Assembly (NCBI GenBank): GCA_020059985.1
Contig: JAGVCI010000002.1
Location: forward strand, 1-7,762
Origin: Candidatus Peribacterales bacterium
GTDB lineage: Bacteria; Patescibacteriota; Gracilibacteria; Peribacterales; Peribacteraceae
Length of the DNA stretch: 7,762 nucleotides
Direction: 5' to 3'
Each line of letters opens with the position of its first letter. Positions within the stretch are counted from its first letter, which is position 1. The translations under genes and the position numbers were made by a program. Shown here one piece after another: positions 5,776-7,762 of the stretch. The notes below the pieces were generated by a model. The model did no database searches and was not told where the DNA came from. It saw only the letters and a program-made list of their open reading frames with translations.

Positions 5776-6137
5776 AGCTCACCACGCAGGACATCGCCGT
5801 CGCCGCGATCGAAGCGGCATACGAGACGCTCGCACAGAACGGACTGGAGCATGAGGCAAGCGCACTCGCCGCGGATATGGAACGAGAACTGCAGAGTCGC
5901 CATGGTGCGGTGACCGCAACGCTCGTCACGCCGTCCGGCAGTAGCGGTGCGTTTGCGGAGAGTGTGAAGGCTACACTCGAAAAGAAACTCGGTCGCAGCG
6001 TGAAGCTCACCGAGAGAGCAGACAAGAATCTCCTTGGTGGAGCCATCCTCGAGTTCGGGGATGAACGCATAGACCTCAGCGTGCGCGGTGCGCTTGAGAA
6101 TGCGCGCATGCAACTCACCCGTAGTGAACAGCAATGA
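5772..6137 (+). CDS. atpH: F1 ATP synthase subunit delta (OSCP), N-terminal domain strongly shortened
   Basis: 121 residues against about 175-185 for the family. From about residue 46 on the protein is a recognisable delta C-terminal domain: a VTATLVTP strand, helix FAESVKATLEKKLGRSVKL, then DKNLLGGAILEFGDERIDLSVRGALENARMQL, matching the usual LxGGxxxxxGDxxIDxSVRGxLxxL pattern. This is the part that binds subunit b. Before it lie only about 45 residues, enough for two helices (AVAAIEAAYETLA and ASALAADMERELQSRHG), where the normal six-helix bundle that caps the alpha N-termini needs about 105. The start is secure: it overlaps the atpF stop as ATGA, and an in-frame TGA at 5751 prevents any real extension. 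Neighbouring genes are intact and the frame is clean, so this is a compact delta rather than a broken gene. There is no visible Shine-Dalgarno. Confidence 0.9.
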   Translation: MKLTTQDIAVAAIEAAYETLAQNGLEHEASALAADMERELQSRHGAVTATLVTPSGSSGAFAESVKATLEKKLGRSVKLTERADKNLLGGAILEFGDERIDLSVRGALENARMQLTRSEQQ

Positions 6138-6139
6138 TG

Positions 6140-6156
6140 TTTCCCTTTTTCTTTCT
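6140..6156 (+). promoter_or_regulatory. Pyrimidine-tract leader of atpA
   Basis: Seventeen consecutive pyrimidines run directly into the atpA ATG at 6157, filling almost all of the gap after atpH. No Shine-Dalgarno is present. It supports ATG 6157 over the open in-frame start at 6088 inside atpH. Confidence 0.5.
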
Positions 6157-7683
6157 ATGACCACTCTTGCCACAGATATTCAGCAAACTCTCGAGAAGCG
6201 TTTGAAAGCGCTCGAATCTGGTGCCTCCCAGAGTCACGTCGGTACCGTCGTCGCGGTCGGTGACGGAATCGCGAAGATCCGCGGGCTTTCGCACGTCGGT
6301 TCCGCCGAAATGATCGACTTCGGCAACGGGGTCATGGGCAGCGCTCTCAACCTGGAAGAAGACACCGTCGGAGCCATCGTCTTCGGAGACTTCTCCCAGA
6401 TCAAAGTGGGCGACACCGCCAAGGCCACGGGACGCATTCTTTCTGTTCCTGTCTCTGATGGAATGATTGGACGTGTGCTCAGTCCGCTTGGCGAGGCGAA
6501 GGATGGTGGAGCTGCGCTCAAGGCTGCGGCGTTCTACCCAGTCGAAAAAATCGCTCCGGGCGTCATCGTCCGCAAATCTGTTGATACTCCATTGCAGACT
6601 GGTATTGCCGCGATCGACGCGATGATTCCGGTGGGCCGTGGTCAGCGTGAGCTTATCATCGGAGATCGTCAGACGGGAAAGACCGCCGTCGCACTCGACA
6701 CCATCATCAGCCAGAAGAGCACACAGGGTGGTGATCGACCGGTCATCTGCATCTACGTCGCGATCGGACAGAAGGAATCCAAAATCGCGAAGATCGTTTC
6801 AGATCTCGAAAAACATGGTGCCATGGAGTACACGATTGTCGTGTCCGCTGGCGCATCCGAGCCGGCATCACTCAGCTACATCGCTCCGTTCTCCGGATGT
6901 GCGATGGGCGAGTACTTCCTCGATAAAGGCAGAGACGTCCTCATTATCTTCGATGACTTGAGTAAGCATGCGTGGGCGTACCGCCAGATCTCGCTCTTGC
7001 TCCGCCGTCCGCCAGGACGTGAAGCGTATCCGGGAGACGTGTTTTACTTGCACTCTCGTCTCCTCGAGCGAGCCGTCTGCATGGATCCGAAGCACGGTGG
7101 TGGTTCCATTACCGCTTTGCCGATCATCGAGACACAGGCTGGAGACATCTCCGCGTACATTCCGACGAACGTGATCTCCATCACTGACGGACAGATCTTC
7201 TTGGAAGGAGATCTCTTCCACAAAGGGATCCGCCCAGCGGTCAACGTCGGAACATCGGTCTCGCGCGTCGGTTCCGCCGCTCAAGTGAAAGCCATGAAGA
7301 AAGTGGCCGGACGTATGCGCTTGGACCTCGCGCAGTACCGCGAGCTCGCGGTCTTCGCCCAGTTCGGGTCTGACCTTGATGCCGCAACAAAGAAACAGCT
7401 CGACCGTGGCGCGCGCCTCACCGAGCTCCTCAAGCAGAACCAGTACGAGCCAATCCCCGTCGCTGAACAGGTGATCATGCTCTACGCCGGCGTCAACGGA
7501 CACCTGGATGCGGTTCCTGTCCTCGAAGTGCGCTCGTTCATCCAAGCGCTCATCGAGCGTGCACGCACGAAGCACGCGGCACTCGTGACTCAGCTCTCCA
7601 AGGAAATCACCAAAGAAGCCGAGGAAGAACTGAAGAAATTGATCGCTGATCTCCTCGAGCAGAAGGGATTTGCGGCCGCGTAA
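6157..7683 (+). CDS. atpA: F1 ATP synthase subunit alpha (non-catalytic nucleotide-binding)
   Basis: 508 residues, a standard length. Alternates with beta in the F1 hexamer and binds regulatory nucleotide. The N-terminal helix (TDIQQTLEKRLKALE), which normally docks on delta, is present, followed by the beta-barrel (VGTVVAVGDGIAKIRGL). The P-loop GDRQTGKT is at 169-176 with K175 and T176; the Walker B region is VLIIFDDLSK at 261-270; the LLRRPPGREAYPGDVFYLHSRL block at 281-302 is nearly invariant in the family. The family signature PAVNVGTSVS (360-369) is followed by the arginine finger R370 in SVSRVG, which reaches into the beta active site. The C-terminal helical domain (about 385-500) is normal. 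I start at ATG 6157 because homology begins there and an upstream in-frame ATG at 6088 lies within atpH. It follows delta by 19 bases and precedes gamma by 26. Confidence 0.98.
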   Translation: MTTLATDIQQTLEKRLKALESGASQSHVGTVVAVGDGIAKIRGLSHVGSAEMIDFGNGVMGSALNLEEDTVGAIVFGDFSQIKVGDTAKATGRILSVPVSDGMIGRVLSPLGEAKDGGAALKAAAFYPVEKIAPGVIVRKSVDTPLQTGIAAIDAMIPVGRGQRELIIGDRQTGKTAVALDTIISQKSTQGGDRPVICIYVAIGQKESKIAKIVSDLEKHGAMEYTIVVSAGASEPASLSYIAPFSGCAMGEYFLDKGRDVLIIFDDLSKHAWAYRQISLLLRRPPGREAYPGDVFYLHSRLLERAVCMDPKHGGGSITALPIIETQAGDISAYIPTNVISITDGQIFLEGDLFHKGIRPAVNVGTSVSRVGSAAQVKAMKKVAGRMRLDLAQYRELAVFAQFGSDLDAATKKQLDRGARLTELLKQNQYEPIPVAEQVIMLYAGVNGHLDAVPVLEVRSFIQALIERARTKHAALVTQLSKEITKEAEEELKKLIADLLEQKGFAAA

Positions 7684-7709
7684 GTATCATCCCCCTTTGA
7701 TTCTCACTC

Positions 7710-7762
7710 ATGGCTCGTAGCCTCCGCGACCTTCGGCAGAAAATAAAAGGCATCAAGGCCAC
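7710..7762 (+). CDS. atpG: F1 ATP synthase subunit gamma, N-terminal fragment (cut by window end)
   Basis: Only 17 codons are present, reading MARSLRDLRQKIKGIKA. This fits the first helix of gamma, whose N-terminus typically runs M-A-x-x-x-x-I-R-x-K-I-x-S/G-I-x-x-T before the ITKAM motif. Gamma is the rotating shaft inside the alpha-beta hexamer, and its position right after atpA is the usual one. The 26-base gap after atpA has a run of eight pyrimidines and no Shine-Dalgarno. The identification rests on this short N-terminus plus gene order. Confidence 0.85.
   Translation, partial: MARSLRDLRQKIKGIKA

Noticed and set aside
6088..6156. Upstream start of AtpA inside atpH
   Set aside because: The extra 23 residues are out-of-frame atpH sequence plus the pyrimidine tract; alpha homology begins at 6157.
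1994..7762. Classification as a true Na+-translocating N-ATPase
   Set aside because: The D-C-first order fits, but a delta gene is present and the c subunit lacks the Na+-coordinating residues next to E92 and at position 59.
1..7762. Gracilibacteria/SR1-type genetic code (TGA as glycine)
   Set aside because: TGA ends atpD, atpF and atpH at the expected C-termini, so the standard code applies.
1..7762. CRISPR arrays, tRNA or rRNA genes, insertion sequences, attachment sites
   Set aside because: No regularly spaced repeats, cloverleaf candidates, transposase-like frames or terminal repeats were seen on either strand.

Overview
The window carries most of one F-type ATP synthase operon on the + strand, preceded by an unrelated membrane-protein gene and, on the - strand, a very small gene. 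The organism is a bacterium of moderately high GC with strong CTC/ATC/GAG-type codon preference. TGA is a real stop codon (atpD, atpF and atpH end in it), which rules out recoded-TGA groups such as Gracilibacteria/Absconditabacteria. The absence of Shine-Dalgarno sequences, the unusual subunit architecture and the style of the first gene make me suspect a Patescibacteria (CPR) member with the standard code. That placement is an inference and is not proven by this window.

Layout: 1-1518, a single-pass membrane protein with a short cytoplasmic domain and a large extracytoplasmic part, possibly anti-sigma-like. 1533-1566, a hairpin terminator shared with a convergent 59-codon gene on the - strand (1577-1756) that encodes a charged, probably coiled-coil protein. 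1757-1993, the divergent intergenic region, holding two palindromes and a weak candidate promoter. 1994-7683, the complete genes for beta, epsilon, an AtpZ/AtpI-like small membrane protein, a, c, b, delta and alpha. 7710-7762, the first 17 codons of gamma.

The operon order is atpD-C-Z-B-E-F-H-A-G. This is the common I-B-E-F-H-A-G-D-C order with the D-C pair moved to the front. The D-C-first layout recalls N-ATPase operons, but this operon keeps a delta gene, and its c subunit lacks the classical Na+ ligands, so it is predicted to move protons. Alpha and beta have intact nucleotide-binding and catalytic motifs, subunit a has its essential arginine, and c has its ion-binding glutamate, so the enzyme should work. 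It would make ATP or, in a cell without a respiratory chain, hydrolyse ATP to energise the membrane.

The most notable points are: (i) a delta subunit of only 121 residues that keeps the C-terminal domain but has lost most of the N-terminal domain; (ii) a c subunit made with an apparent cleavable signal peptide; (iii) start codons preceded by long pyrimidine tracts (three of exactly 17 nt) instead of Shine-Dalgarno sites; (iv) the small - strand gene, recognisable because it shares that leader signature and has its own terminator.
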